Shown here in pieces: positions 43,004 through 55,271 of a stretch of DNA of 64,000 nucleotides (the first letter of the stretch is position 1; every line of letters begins with the position of its first letter). The translations under genes and the position numbers were made by a program. Origin of the DNA: Daucus carota subsp. sativus (lineage: Eukaryota; Streptophyta; Magnoliopsida; Apiales; Apiaceae); contig NC_030385.2 of NCBI RefSeq assembly GCF_001625215.2, forward strand, positions 45,781,598 through 45,845,597, given 5' to 3'. The notes under the pieces are model-generated. The model had not been told where the DNA came from, made no database searches, and saw only the letters and a list, made by a program, of their open reading frames with translations.

Positions 43004-44245
43004 CACCGAATTTTGTAAAGGCACTCGCTGTAAACTCTGTTGGCCAGTGAACTAGTGAATCTTATACTGAAAAAAAGGAAGCATGCAAACTGATCTGCTG
43101 GCCCTGTCTATGAGAGTGATGCAGGAAGATTGAGATGTGTTTAATTACATTACTTCAGTTTTTCTATGTCCCTATCATGGCCAGATATGCATAAATGTTG
43201 ATAAAGTAAGCGATGAGTTGTGCTCATTGAAAGTTACCAACTATAAGTGAATGCAATCTTTTCTCAAGCGGTCCATTTGTCCGAAGGATTTATGATTTTC
43301 CAAAAAAAAAACTGATCATCTGGCCAGTAAAAAAAGGAATTCCAACATTAAATTCTGTTACCATGTTTGGCTGAAACAACCTTTTCCTTTTATAAACTAT
43401 TTTTACTTTCTTTTTGCAAAAGAAAACGCAATCAAGTCCATATCTTATTTCTCTTCATTCCTCTCCTAGGTATGCTATACATTAAATCCTGTTGTCATGT
43501 TTGGTTGAAAAGACCTAGACCTCTACTCTAAAATATTGAAGTGGTAAGCCTGGCGTATAACATATATGAAAACATATGGAAACATGTCAATTTATTCTTT
43601 TAATCACACCTTTACTTTGTTTTAATATTTATTTAATATTTAATGTATAAAATGAGTGTAGTGTGGGTAAAATTATGAGATGAGCTAATATTTAATATAT
43701 ATATATCATAAAATTTTATTATTTTAGAATATTGTATATAATTAAATGGAATATCCATAAAAAACATGCATAAAATTGAATGAGACTAAGAGCTCATTTG
43801 ATAAATCTGAACAATTAATATATGAATGAATAATATATCTGACTAATCTGAATGAATCAAATATCTGAATTCTGAATGAATAATATTATTTGATACTCTT
43901 TATGAGAAATATCTGAATGGCAACTTATTTTAAATAAATATATAATCCAGTAAAAAAAATTAATCACATTTATTGACAATAAAATATCATACGTGTATAA
44001 TATTATATATATGATCTTGTTAAATATTCCTATATCAAAAATTAATAATGGCTTTGATTTTTTACACATAATTTGATGTGGAAAACATATATTTTTACAG
44101 ATTATTTTTAAATTATTCTTTTTTAAATGAAAATATAAATGTAAATTTTACTAAGAATAAATTGAAAAATAACAATAATATATAAAAATCTTTTTTCTTC
44201 GACTCAAATCAAGTAAAAGAATCAATATATTATTTTTAAGAAGAT
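43004..44245 (+). repeat. Unit B copy of the BES1/BZR1 downstream flank, resumed after the LTR-like insertion
   Basis: Continues the match broken at 39143 (ACCGAATTTTGTAAAGGCAC), then follows 24.8-25.85 kb including the AT-rich block with TATGAATGAATAATATATCT. A 70-codon minus-strand frame at 43857-44069 is shared with 25457-25669, but its base composition is that of AT-rich flank, not of a gene. Confidence 0.85.
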
Positions 44246-44600
44246 AAATTATGATCTTCATAGGATGATATCCCGAAAAAAAAAATGCATAATTGCAACT
44301 AGTTTTTAAAGTATATGATGATTGATTTCAAGTTACGTTTATGACTGGCTCAGTTTGGATTCTGGAAATGAGTGGCTCAGTAGATTTAGTGATTCACTCA
44401 GCTGTGTTTATTGCATGCCAAACAAACTGAACGAGATGATTCGGTCATATAATTCTTATTCAGCTCCGTTTAGAAGTAATCAAATGGCCCCTAAAGACTT
44501 ATGCATGACGCTAAGTAATTCCATATATATAGTTAACACACTTTGCTGGAGAATAGTTACTGCAGTAGTGCTTCCAACAATTCAATACTTGCCCTGTAGG

Positions 44601-44906
44601 CATTGGCGGATTCAGCTCCGAAAGTAAGGGAGGTCGTATACAAACTTTTGTAACGATGATTAATCAGAATAAATACAGGAAAAAATTTAATATTCAAATT
44701 ATGTTACCGTTGCACAACATAAATAAGTCATATCCACCTTGATTAGAATGGTGGATATCAAAATGATTAAATAGATAACAAAAATTTAATATTCAGATTA
44801 TGTAATTTTTTGCTATTGCACGACATTATGTAATTATATAAAATTAATGACAAAATTTTAAGGGGGTTCAACTGACCCCTTTTGCCCCTATCAGGATCCG
44901 CGTCTG
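44601..44906. mobile_element. hAT MITE of the GGCGGATC family
   Basis: Ends CATTGGCGGATTCAG and the inverted complement CAGGATCCGCGTCTG; 8-bp target duplication CCTGTAGG / CCTGCAGG (44593-44600, 44907-44914; one mismatch). Unit A has the uninterrupted site (CCCTGCAGGTATAT near 29500). Confidence 0.9.
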
Positions 44907-45210
44907 CCTGCAGGTATATTTTTTGATTGGGGTGTGGTGTTCGGTTACGTGAATAACTTTCTTTTTTCAAAAGAAAACACACAAGTCCACATCTGCGCCA
45001 TTTCCTTTAATTCCTAGCTAGCTCCATCTTCTGGGTATTAAATTCTGTTATCATATTTGGCTGAAACAGAAAGCCCTAGACCTCCACTCTAAAATGAAGT
45101 GGTAAGCCTGATACGGAAACATGTTTTAATCACAGCTTTTTTTGGACAACTCGATGCATAATTGATTCACAGTAGCTAGCTAGTTTCCCTTTGGTACGTG
45201 TAAGCAATTT

Positions 45211-45344
45211 TGTGTATAAATACTGGCATGCTCGGGTGTTGGATTCATTGCCAGTTGTGTTTGCTCATCAACAAGTACTTGAACAACTCTACTCTTCTTT
45301 CGCCAACTCTTTGTTCTCCAACTCTTTGTTCATCATCAGGTTTG
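45211..45344 (+). promoter_or_regulatory. Putative core promoter and leader upstream of the unit B defensin-like relic
   Basis: TATA-like TGTATAAATAC near 45210-45220, then a leader with a repeated CCAACTCTTTGTTC and a possible donor (CATCATCAG|GTTTGAA) at 45344/45345. No clear signal-peptide exon. It may be the original promoter of the defensin-like gene. Confidence 0.3.
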
Positions 45345-45556
45345 AATGAATCCGCGATATTTTTATTTTAGTGTCCATATCATCCTGCATGCCTTGAGAT
45401 TATTATTTTACGCTATATGGAAAAATGGAAAAATCAGTTAACTTTCATAGTTTTAATGAATTTAATACTTATCTTCTCTTGTATTAAAAATTCTTTTATT
45501 TTTTCATGAAATATATAGTCCTAAGTATATTTGTTATTGTGACTTGGTTTTGACAG

Positions 45557-45747
45557 ATCTTGCCCAGAGTAAAGAAGAGGAGAAGTACAATGTATAAACT
45601 GATGAAATGCCGCTTGCGGACTGCGACAAAGAAGAACAGGATGCCCATTTTTGTTCATTAACGTGCATAGATAAATATAATGATGGACGATTACTAGAAG
45701 CAATTTGTGAGCGTAACCAAATCTGTGTAAGTAAATATGCATGCTAA
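45557..45747 (+). pseudogene. Decayed defensin-like (DEFL/LCR) second exon, unit B copy
   Basis: Homologous to 32863-33050, with the same acceptor (TTGACAG). Lesions differ: TAA at 45595-45597 sits where unit A has its first Cys codon, and two of the closing Cys codons are Ser and Tyr. The codon that is TGA in unit A is Arg here. One extra codon lies in the acidic loop (KEEQDAHF). Ends at TAA 45745-45747. Confidence 0.6.
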
Positions 45748-46346
45748 AGATATTATATGAAGAAATAAATAATATTTAATTATAATTAAGAAGAAGATAT
45801 GAATCTTATGGTGGTTTTAAATTTTAATATTTGGATAAAAATGCATCTTTTTATATTTTTATATTTTTTGAAAGTTATTATAATTCCTACCATCCTATCA
45901 AAGTTATTAACAGTTGGATATGAGTTTTATCAAACGCATCAAATTCAAATTCGTGTTGCTCTTTTAACTTCGTTACTTTTTAAGTACAAAGAAGTGTTGA
46001 ACATAAAAATACGATTATACGAAAGGGTGACATGAATATATTATATTAATATGATGTTGAGGGTGATTAGACTGGGCTGGCACAACCCGAACCCAATCCG
46101 CACAACCTGCGGGTAACCCGAACCCGACTCGAAAGATAATATTTATTAATAAATATATTGTTTAAATAAAAAATAAATAATATTATAGTTCAAATAAATT
46201 AATTTATATTAAATTAAATATTTTTTATTAAATTTAAGTAATAAATATTATAAAAATAATATAAATATATGTATTTTATATAAATATATATAATATTTAT
46301 ATTATAAATTAATTTTTGGGTAATTTTGGGTAACCCGAAACTGATA

Positions 46347-46926
46347 CTCCCTCCGTCCCGGTGAGTAGTATACATATGGGAAGTGGCACGGAGGTTAAGA
46401 AAAAGTGTAATTTAGTGATGAAAAGTAAAAAAAGTGGGTGAAGTGGTGGGACCGGTTAATATTTAATGTGTAAAATGAGTGTAGTGGGAGTAAAGTGGTG
46501 GGATCTACTACTCCCTCCGTCCCCTTTTACTTGTCTCTTTTGAAAAAATAACGCATCTTAAGAAAATGTTAGTTGGATATCTTGTTTTCATACATATCTC
46601 TAATAAATGTAATGAATTAGATAGAGTTGTGTATATATATATATATGCTAGTCAAACATTGGAAGTTGTTACTTTTTGAAAAAACATACAAAAAGTTGAT
46701 TTGAAAAGAGAAGTGGACAAGTAATTTGGGACAATTTTTTTTTCAAAGTGGACATGTAAAAGGGGACGGAGGGAGTAATATTTAAGGTATAAAGTAGGTG
46801 TAGTGGAAGAAAGTAGTGGGTGTAGTTAAGTTTTTATAATATAAAAACTTATTATTTTTGGTATGTATACAATTGATGGGACGTCCCAAAAAGGAAAATG
46901 TATACAATTCAATGGGACAGAGGGAG
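46347..46926. mobile_element. Stowaway-like MITE (outer)
   Basis: CTCCCTCCGTCCCGGTGAGT at the left and inverted GGGACAGAGGGAG at the right, flanked by TA. Contains another Stowaway at 46511. Confidence 0.65.
46511..46775. mobile_element. Stowaway MITE nested in the one at 46347
   Basis: CTCCCTCCGTCCCCTTTTAC and its inverted complement, flanked by TA. Confidence 0.85.
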
Positions 46927-47062
46927 TATGTTTTTCCGAGTTGATTTTGTGTCGACCCAAATTCGACCCGAACCCAAAAAACTCTAACACAAATTCGTAT
47001 TTTACGGGTCGAATTCGTGTCGGGTTGTTGAGTCGGGTCCAATATTACCACCTTATGACTAA

Positions 47063-47952
47063 GAGCAAGTCTAACAGTGTCCTAGTTGGAGTGCTAAATA
47101 TAATCTAAAAAATTATGTCCTAGTAGTTTAGGACATATTCTACTAACTTCAACTCCAACAATGTATCTTATTTTCACTATATGTTTAATATTTTATTATT
47201 AAAAGTTCACTTTCATCATTAAAACATAATATAAAATAGAGAGAGAAAAAAAGTGTTGGCAAAAATTTATTATATAATATGGGATAGGGTAAGGTAGGGG
47301 TGGCAATATTGGGCCCGACCCGACAACCCGACACGAATTCGACCCGCAAAATACGAATTCGGGTTGGGGGTTTTCGGGTTCGGGTCGAATTCGGGTTGAC
47401 CCAAAATCAATCCAGAAAAATCGGGTCATTTTCGGGTTGAATTCGGGTTACCCGAAATTACCCGAAAATTAATATATAATATAAATATTATATATATTTA
47501 TATTATTTTTATTATTTTTATAAAATTTATTAGTTAAATTTAATATAAAATTATTTAATTTAATAAAAATTAATTTATTTGGATTAAAATAATATTTATT
47601 TATGATTTAAAAAATATTTTTATTAATAAATATTAATTTTCGGGTCGGGTTCGGGTTATCCGCGGGTAGTGCGGGTCGGGTTCGGGTTGGGTATTCTGAC
47701 CCATTAAATTTTCGGATCGGGTTCGGGTTGGGTAAATTTTTTGACCCGCGACTGTCAACCCGACCCGAACCCGACCCGAAACCCGAAATTGCCAGCCCTA
47801 GGGTAAGGAGAGAGAGTGCCTCAAAAATAGGGCTTGAATGGGTTGTCCTAGTGATATAGGGCATCACTAGGACATTGTTGGATGGAGATTTTTCATCAAA
47901 TTCCCTATATTTTGACTTAAGACACTAAATAGGGCACCTGTTAGATTTGCTC
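47063..47952. mobile_element. PIF/Harbinger-like MITE with a nested hAT element
   Basis: Ends GAGCAAGTCTAACAG and inverted complement CTGTTAGATTTGCTC, flanked by TAA on both sides (47060-47062 and 47953-47955). It carries the hAT element at 47295. Confidence 0.85.
47295..47800. mobile_element. hAT element with CGGGTTCGGG repeats
   Basis: Ends TAGGGGTGGCAAT and ATTGCCAGCCCTA; perfect 8-bp duplication GGGTAAGG (47287-47294 and 47801-47808). Confidence 0.92.
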
Positions 47953-47974
47953 TAAGTACATAAGTAGGTCCGAC

Positions 47975-48713
47975 TAGGCCTGTCAATGGATCGGGTTTGG
48001 ATCGGATCGACCTAAATCCATATCCATATCCATTTAATTTAGCGGATTCGGATTCGGATCGGATCGGGACCGGATTTTTTTTAAGCCGATCCATATCCAT
48101 ATCCATTCGGATCACGGATCTCGGATCGGATATCCGATCCATTTACTTACTACTTATATATATTTTTTATAAGACTTTAAAATTACCTAAAATACAAATA
48201 AAACCAATAAATAACAATGTTAAAATTTAAATTACAAAGTCAAACATTACATCTCAAGTCTCAAAACAAATCACAAACTAAATTGTTTATAAATAAAATT
48301 TAAAAGGATCTGTGAGTTTTCAAACCAGTTTTATATTCCAAGACCCAGGTCACCAAACATACCAAACATACTAGATAACTAGCAGAGACTGGGCCTGTGA
48401 ATTTGTAGTTGGTTTTATATTCAAATAATCAGTTTGTAATGTATGTTGTAATTTGTAAATACTTATCGAGAATAAAATATATTATTATATAATATATAAT
48501 ATAATATAATATATATATATATTAAATATATATTAACCGGATCGGGTTATAAACGGATCGGATCACACTAAATCCATATCCGGTCCATTTATTATCGGAT
48601 TTTTTTAATCGGATCGAATTTCGGATCGGATTTTTTTTACCAAATCCATATCCGCTAAAATGACCTCGGATCGGATCGGGTCGGATCGGATTTTCGCTCC
48701 ATTGACAGGCCTA
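47975..48713. mobile_element. hAT element with GGATCGGATC repeats
   Basis: Ends TAGGCCTGTCAATGGA and its perfect inverted complement; perfect 8-bp duplication GGTCCGAC (47967-47974 and 48714-48721). Rich in CCATATCCATATCC and GGATCGGATCGG words near both ends. Confidence 0.93.
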
Positions 48714-49398
48714 GGTCCGACCAGGTAAAGCTATGGTCGTATATCAAATTATCAACTAGTACATAAGTAGGTCCCATTAGGTAAGGGTATGGTCGTATGG
48801 ATATGAGATTATCAACCTGATGGGCTGGGCTGGGTAGTTGGATAAACCCATAATACCCAAGCAAGAGATGGCCTACCCATTTCATAGTCACCTTCTTTGA
48901 TTTAACAAATATCTTCTCAACCATACCTACTGACCATAAAAAAAATTCAAAAAAATAAATAAAAATCCTTAGCTCTTCCCCCAAATCCAATTTCTAACCC
49001 TAATTCCCAAATTTTATTCCCCCAAATCTTGATTTCATATCCTCAGTTCTTGAATTACATACTTCACTACCACACACCCCTCTAATAATCACAACCCAAA
49101 TTCTCAAATCTTGTTTTCAGCCCTCCATTTGTAGCTAATTACACCCACCCACAAACATATAGATACAAGTAGTTCAAGAATTGTGTGATTATGATAAAGG
49201 TGGAAGCTATGAGGCTGGGATTTAATTACTGAGGCATTATATTGGTATAAACTGTTCAAGAATTGTGTGATTTTGATATAGGCGGGAGCTTTGAGCTGGG
49301 ACTTTAGTGTTAAGGCGTTGTGTTGATAATTTAGATTGGTTTAGTTGATTATATGGTGTTTTCTTTAAGTGAATAGAGCTGAAATTTGCTTCAAGAAA

Positions 49399-52300
49399 AT
49401 GTCAGCAGAGAGATCATTTGAGGCCTGGGAGGAAGTTCAACGCCATGGATTGGATCTTGCGGACCGGCTTACGCAAGGATTTACGGGTTTGATTCAATCT
49501 CATATTAGTCCTCCATCGTTTTCTTGGCCTAATCCTCAACCCCCAAAACTGTTTGATGTTGAATTCCCTAGTTATAATTTTGTGGACAAGGATTTCCGGT
49601 TTGCAAGTGATTATCAATCTGGGATCAATGGGGTTTTAGCTGTGTTTGATATTGGGAATAAGTTAGGCCAAGCTGGGGCTGATTTCGGGGCCTCATTGAA
49701 TGGTGTGGTTCAGCAGATTTTTCGGTTCTTGCCATTTCCATTCAAGCGGAATGATGATGATGTTGCTTTGGGTAAGTTGCGTGCGGATGTCACTAGTCGG
49801 AGACAGGATATGGGTGTTAAGATGCAAGTTCAGGATGATTTAGGGACCTTGGCTAAGCAATTTCGAGATCTTGGGTTTGTTGAAATTGATGGAAATTCTG
49901 ATGAGTCTGTGGATGAGAATGGGGATAGATATGTTATAAAGTCTAGAAGATTTGGAATTCCAACCGAGGTATATAGCTTGTGACTCCATTTAATTTTTGT
50001 CATTTGAGCATGTCAAATAATATCAGGTGGTTTAGCTTTCTGTGTGTATATGTACAATGAGCTAATAAGTTTAGATAAAACTTTCAGAGGATAAACTTTC
50101 ATGCAAGTATTTGCAACTTAATAGAATGGTGTATGAACCTTTTAGCATAAAACAACCACTTCTAAGTAGGGTACTAGTATGAAGAGTTGATGGTATGAAG
50201 CTGCTTGACCAAGGAAGGTAATGATGTATGCAGACTCAATAGATAGTTTCCATTTCCATATATGCTCTCAGCTTGTGAGAAAGATAATGTCGTGATTGGT
50301 AAACAATCAAAGTAGGAGGGTGGATTTGAAAAATAAAGAACGAGTGAGTGATTATTTTTTTTATGATGGGATTTGGGAAGAATTGGGTGTTGTGATGGAT
50401 TTTTTTTTTTTTTTTGGGGGGGGGGGGGGGGGGTTTGACTCATCTCGTTTGGGTGGTTAGGAATGGAATGGTCTAAGGAGGGAGGAATGAGAGTTTTGAA
50501 CATTTACTGATATTATTGTCATTTTATTCCTTTCCTTCCAATTCATTCATCCCAACCAAACACAACATAAGAGTATATCTGTCCTAGCTGATATGTTTAA
50601 ATTTTATTGTTGCTTGTCCAGTATGAACTTCAAGAATTTTTCACTCTGGCTGTTTGTGTATGAGAATGTTTGTTCCATCAATTTGCCATTGAAAATTGTT
50701 TAAAACTTTGCCAAAATCTTTAATTTCTTAAAAAAAGAATTATAATGCCAAGTATCTGAATGCAGGGAACCATAAGTGTTACATCAACATATGACAGTAG
50801 AAAAGAAGACCTGGAAAGTTCTTTGACTGCGAGAGGAGATCTGTGGAGGGTAGAAGCATCACAAGGCAATTCCAGTTCAGGAAATGGAGATTCCTCTCTT
50901 TTCCTTCTTCAGCTTGGACCAGTGCTTTTTGTTCGTGATTCTACTCTTCTTTTGCCACTTCATTTGTCGAAACAACATATGCTGTGGTATGGATATGATA
51001 GCAAGGTATAATTGGCTTTCTGGTTTACCCTATTTGAGCTACCTGCACATATGTGATTTTTGTCAAATATAGATGTTGGACTGTCATAGTGAAATCTGAC
51101 GGAAGATATGAAATCTATACTATACTATAAAAAGCCAACATAGGTATAATTTGTAGTCGTACAAAATTTTGGTTTGGTACTCTCCTCTAAAACTAAAAGT
51201 CTACAAGTAGATATCTATTAAACAGTTTCATATACTAAAAACACTTCTTATGTATATTAATATCTTTTTAAATATAATTTATAATTAGTTAAAAAAAAGG
51301 TGAAACTACTGTTAATAACATATATTAATATTAAAAATTACTTATAGATAAACGTATAACTAATTATAAATATACAATTTTGAATATCTTTTGTCTAAAA
51401 TACATATAAATAATTAAAGACGCTACTTTTTAATTATAACGTATTCTACTCGAAATTTAACACTTACGTATTCTATTTCATTACAAACACGAGCCATTAC
51501 GTAACATATGAAGATATATGAAATATGAAAAATTTGATTTAAATTGAATAATAAACTGTCACATATTAATATAGAAAAATATTTATAGATAGATAATAAA
51601 TTGTGAAAGCTAAATTTTCGTTAGAAGATATAACGAGTTGGTTAATATAATTTAACTAAAATCCAATTCATTAATACTAAAATACTAATAAAATGGTGTT
51701 AAGAATTAAATTATAATTAATAAATTACGAATCATATACCCGCCCGTGCTTTGCACGGGGTTAAAGGCTAGTATACATAAAATTGGAAGTTAGCAAGAAT
51801 TCTTTCTTTTTCCAGCAATCCTCAATTTGTAAGTGTTGTGGGAAAATGGTCTAGATGCCTCTGAAAATTTTGTCCTACACTTTATATAGATATTCTAATT
51901 TGTTATATTACATTATATTCAACAGAGCGCACTTATGTCTTTCTCTAATTTAGATATAGTTCAAGTAGACAATGCATTAAAGTAATTTAGACAAAGGGTA
52001 TTCTGAAACAATTTCTTTTACACACACATCACCTAAGGATATGCCTTTAGAACTCTGACTACTATCTTAAAAAATAGAATTATATCAGTCAGTCAATCCC
52101 TTCCATATAAATTTATTGAAAACCATAATAATATCGTGCCTGTTTGGGCACCACTTTTAAAAAAAAATAAGCACTTACATTTTTTTTAGAAAATGAGTTT
52201 TTTAATAATTTTTTCGGATATAAATGGTAAAGAGCTGTTTCATATTCATTATTTGACAAAAAAATAAGGGCTGATTTCAGAAAAAAGTAGATTTTGATGT

Positions 52301-55271
52301 ACTTTTCTCCAGAAAGAAGCCCTTATTTCTGAAAAATAAGTTTAGCCAAATGACCCAGTTACAAAATATCATCCTTATTGGTACTTTGCATCATCTTCAA
52401 AAAATAGTTGTCATACATTCTTTTAATCAAAATTTCTAGCTTTAAAATTAAAATCAAAATATTTCATTACTCCCTGCGACTTAAAATAAAAATACTTTCT
52501 AATTTCTTGGAATTGTTCTGTTCTTATAATTTAAGGGTAAAGGATGAAGATAATTATGCGATGATCTCTCAAGTCTAAGCATTTAATGGGACACTGCTGT
52601 ATCACAAGCCTCTATTTGTCCAATAACTAGTGTATTTGATATATGTACTTAAACCAAAATGATGCTAAAAGTTAAGTATAATTCTCACCCTATCTCTCTT
52701 TATCTTCCTTTTCCTGATTTTTCTTTCATTTTGGTTGTCTGTTTCCTATAATGTATGTACGTATGTAGTCTGCATATAGTGAGATCCATATATCGATATG
52801 ATTTACCTCCCTCCTTGGCATTGGTTTAGAATCCTTACTCCACTAATTTAACGAGCTCTGTTTCTGCATGTTGCTTTCTTTCCGTTATTGATATGTATCT
52901 ATTTTCTTGCAACTGGCAGAATGGAGTGCATTCTATATGTCCAGCTGTGTGGTCGAAGCAGCGGAGGTGGCTGGTGATGTCTATGATTTGTCTCAATCCA
53001 TTAGCCTGTGTGAGTTTACTCTATCTGAACCCTAGTCAAATAATCTGCTATGAGCTGACGGTTTCATTAGTTTCTTACACTTTTCAGCTTATTACTCTCC
53101 ATTAGATCCTCACTATTTTGTACCACCAATAGATCAGAGTTGTGAGCACTACGGATGACATGATACACCTAGATGTTCATTACCAAATGATGGCTATTAG
53201 CATTGTAACTGGTGCCTTACTGCCTCTCAGCAGGCTTGTTTTTTAACAACTGTAACTTGTATTGGCATGCATTAATAATGCACATTTAAGAGGGATGGAA
53301 ACACAAGGGAGAGACTAATAAGTAGGCCTTGATGTAATTTAATAATGATCATTTGGTTCAGAGGGTCATCACAATATATCATGCAAATCTGCAAGGAATG
53401 TTTTTATCTCATCTGTAATTTCCATATATAATCATAGATCTGAAAAAGATAATTATACGTTAAATTGTTCTTTTTCTCAAGTGCCTAAGTCGGTGATTTT
53501 GTCACATAACCTTACCATATGCTTTATTAAGAAATAAGAATTGTTCATTACCAATCCTTCCCTCTTTTCCCGGGATGCTTCTAATTGATAAACCCCATGT
53601 CTGTTTCCTTCTTTTTGAAAGTTAAAATGTCACATTGCTGGATCTTATGTATTCTATATTATACTTGTATAGTGTATCTCACTTTGTTCTTCATCACTCC
53701 ACTGTTGCCTTTCCCAGTCATTCATGGATTTTCAGTTTCCGAACGGTCAGTTCACATATGTATCCGGTGAAGGCATATCCACCAGTGCATATCTACCTTT
53801 ATGTGGGGGTCTGCTTCAAGCTCAGGGTCGATATCCAGGAGACATGACATTCAGTTACTCGCGCAAGGTACACTAGAAAATGCCATATGGTGATGCCATA
53901 GAGAAACACTTGTTAGAATTTATTGGTTATGTTCAGTCTTTTATATCTTTGATTAAATGATTGCTCAAATCATGCATGCGAGGGTCCTAAGGTCTAAAAT
54001 ATGTGTAATTGGTACAGAATAAATGGGGGACATGCATGACACCAACAGTGCAGTGGCCTGACAAGTCGTTTACTTTGAATCTTGCACAAGCCCTGGCTTG
54101 GAAGAGATCCGGTCTTATTGTGAGGCCAACAGTTCAATTCAGGTGCATTATTCTTTCTATTGAATTGTTTAATGGATGGCATTTATCATTTTCCATTGTG
54201 TGATTTCATCCAGAACCTATCCTGAAAGTGACATTGTTCATTAAAACAAACAAAACGGTATTTTGTATATACTCTGTGTGCAGATTTATGTATTGACAGT
54301 ATTTCATATTCTGGTTTGTTGTTTAATATTCTCTCTTACCTACATGTTCGCCCTCCTATATAATTGTTCTTCTTATCTAATGCTTTGTAATATTCTCATC
54401 TGTAACCAGTTTATCCCCGACAATTGGTGGAAGCAATCCTGGGCTGCGGGCAGAACTAATACATTCTTTTAAGGAGGAAGTGAATGTTATCTGCGGTTGC
54501 GCTTTAGTGACACATCCTTCTGCATTCGCATCAATTTCTGTACGTACTTCTTTCATTGTAAAAAGTAGTTCTGTATATATATTATAGTAAATAACTGGAT
54601 GCACTCGCTAATATGTTTTACACTGGCTCGTTGGTAATGAACCTAAGATCTCCGAAAGTGTCCATCACACTTTTTTTTTCCTTCTATTTTTTGCTGTTTG
54701 GAAGGTCCAATGCTCTGTACTACTATCATGGCCTCTTCTGAAAAGCAAATAGAAGAAGCCGCTGAGGCCTCTAGCTTTGTTGAATTACCAACTCCTAGCA
54801 GTTATCCATACCTTTGTCTCTTGTCTCCTATGTCCTTGAACAACTGCCGAGGCATCTAGCTCTTAAATTATTAATATTATTCTCATTCAATAAGTGTGCA
54901 ATTACTAACATCTGCTGGTTGGTTTGTGTTGAGTATATGCCAACTAAATTAAAAAGCATTTGGCATAATGAAATAGTATGACATAATGGTGCTTTGCATG
55001 CTTGCTAAATATAGACAAACAAAGTTTCATGGAACATGTTCTTTCTTGAGCTGGATTCTGTGTCATATACTCATATCTCATATTCTAGCTTAAACTCACT
55101 CCAATCACCTCGTGTTTAACGCTGAAATTTTATTATCTACCGCAGGTTGGCAGGTCGAAGTGGAATGGGAATGTAGGGACATCAGGCATAGTTTTGAGAA
55201 CTGAAGTTCCTCTTGGCAGTGTTGGTCAACCTTCATTCTCGATTCAATTAAATAGTGGACTAGAATTTTAA
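49399..55271 (+). CDS. Gene X: conserved seven-exon plant protein, function not recognised
   Basis: Exons 49399-49968, 50766-51005, 52920-53009, 53718-53867, 54018-54142, 54410-54539 and 55146-55271 have GT-AG borders and join in one frame to 476 residues. I cannot name the family. The N-terminus (MSAERSFEAWEEVQRHGLDL) and a Gly-rich segment (GQAGADFGASLNGVVQQIFR, residues about 93-112) precede basic PFPFKRN. From about residue 190 the protein is mostly alternating hydrophobic-polar stretches rich in Gly, Ser, Trp and Tyr (for example QFTYVSGEGISTSAYLP and KSFTLNLAQALAWKRSGLIV), ending SFSIQLNSGLEF. This pattern, with a terminal aromatic residue, would fit a membrane beta-barrel such as a plastid outer-envelope protein; that is inference. 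There is no signal peptide. A Helitron lies in intron 2. The 5' part is duplicated at 37472. Confidence 0.85.
50399..50434. repeat. Adjacent homopolymers T(n)G(n)
   Basis: A run of about 16 T followed by about 19 G, in intron 1 of gene X. Run length may be affected by sequencing error. Confidence 0.9.
51114..51771 (+). mobile_element. Complete non-autonomous Helitron in intron 2 of gene X
   Basis: 5' end TCTATACTATACTATAAAAA, 3' end hairpin CCCGTGCTTTGCACGGG followed by GTTAAAGGCTAG. It lies between A (51113) and T (51772), the Helitron target. No coding capacity. It defines both termini of the family seen in inverted orientation at 28634-35888. Confidence 0.88.

Larger units (their letters stand above)
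38611..49922 (+). repeat. Unit B of the complex tandem duplication
   Basis: Starts with the BES1/BZR1 last intron and 3' UTR (GGTACTCATCGACAATGAAA) detached from its gene, and continues into intact gene X exon 1. It is interrupted by the LTR-like element at 39144, hAT elements at 44601 and 47975, and a block of Stowaway and Harbinger elements (46347-47952). It lacks the RNase H, GT14 and NHL-like sequences of unit A. The 630 bp left of it (37982-38610) contains a further, compressed copy of 43.7-45.2 kb, so a simple two-step history is not enough. Confidence 0.75.

Noticed and set aside
48655-48990. 111-codon minus-strand frame
   Set aside because: It crosses the border and target duplication of a hAT element and matches nothing; an artefact of insertion.
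50399-50434. T(n)G(n) run as a functional quadruplex element
   Set aside because: A single homopolymer pair in an intron; run lengths are unreliable in sequencing and there is no supporting context.
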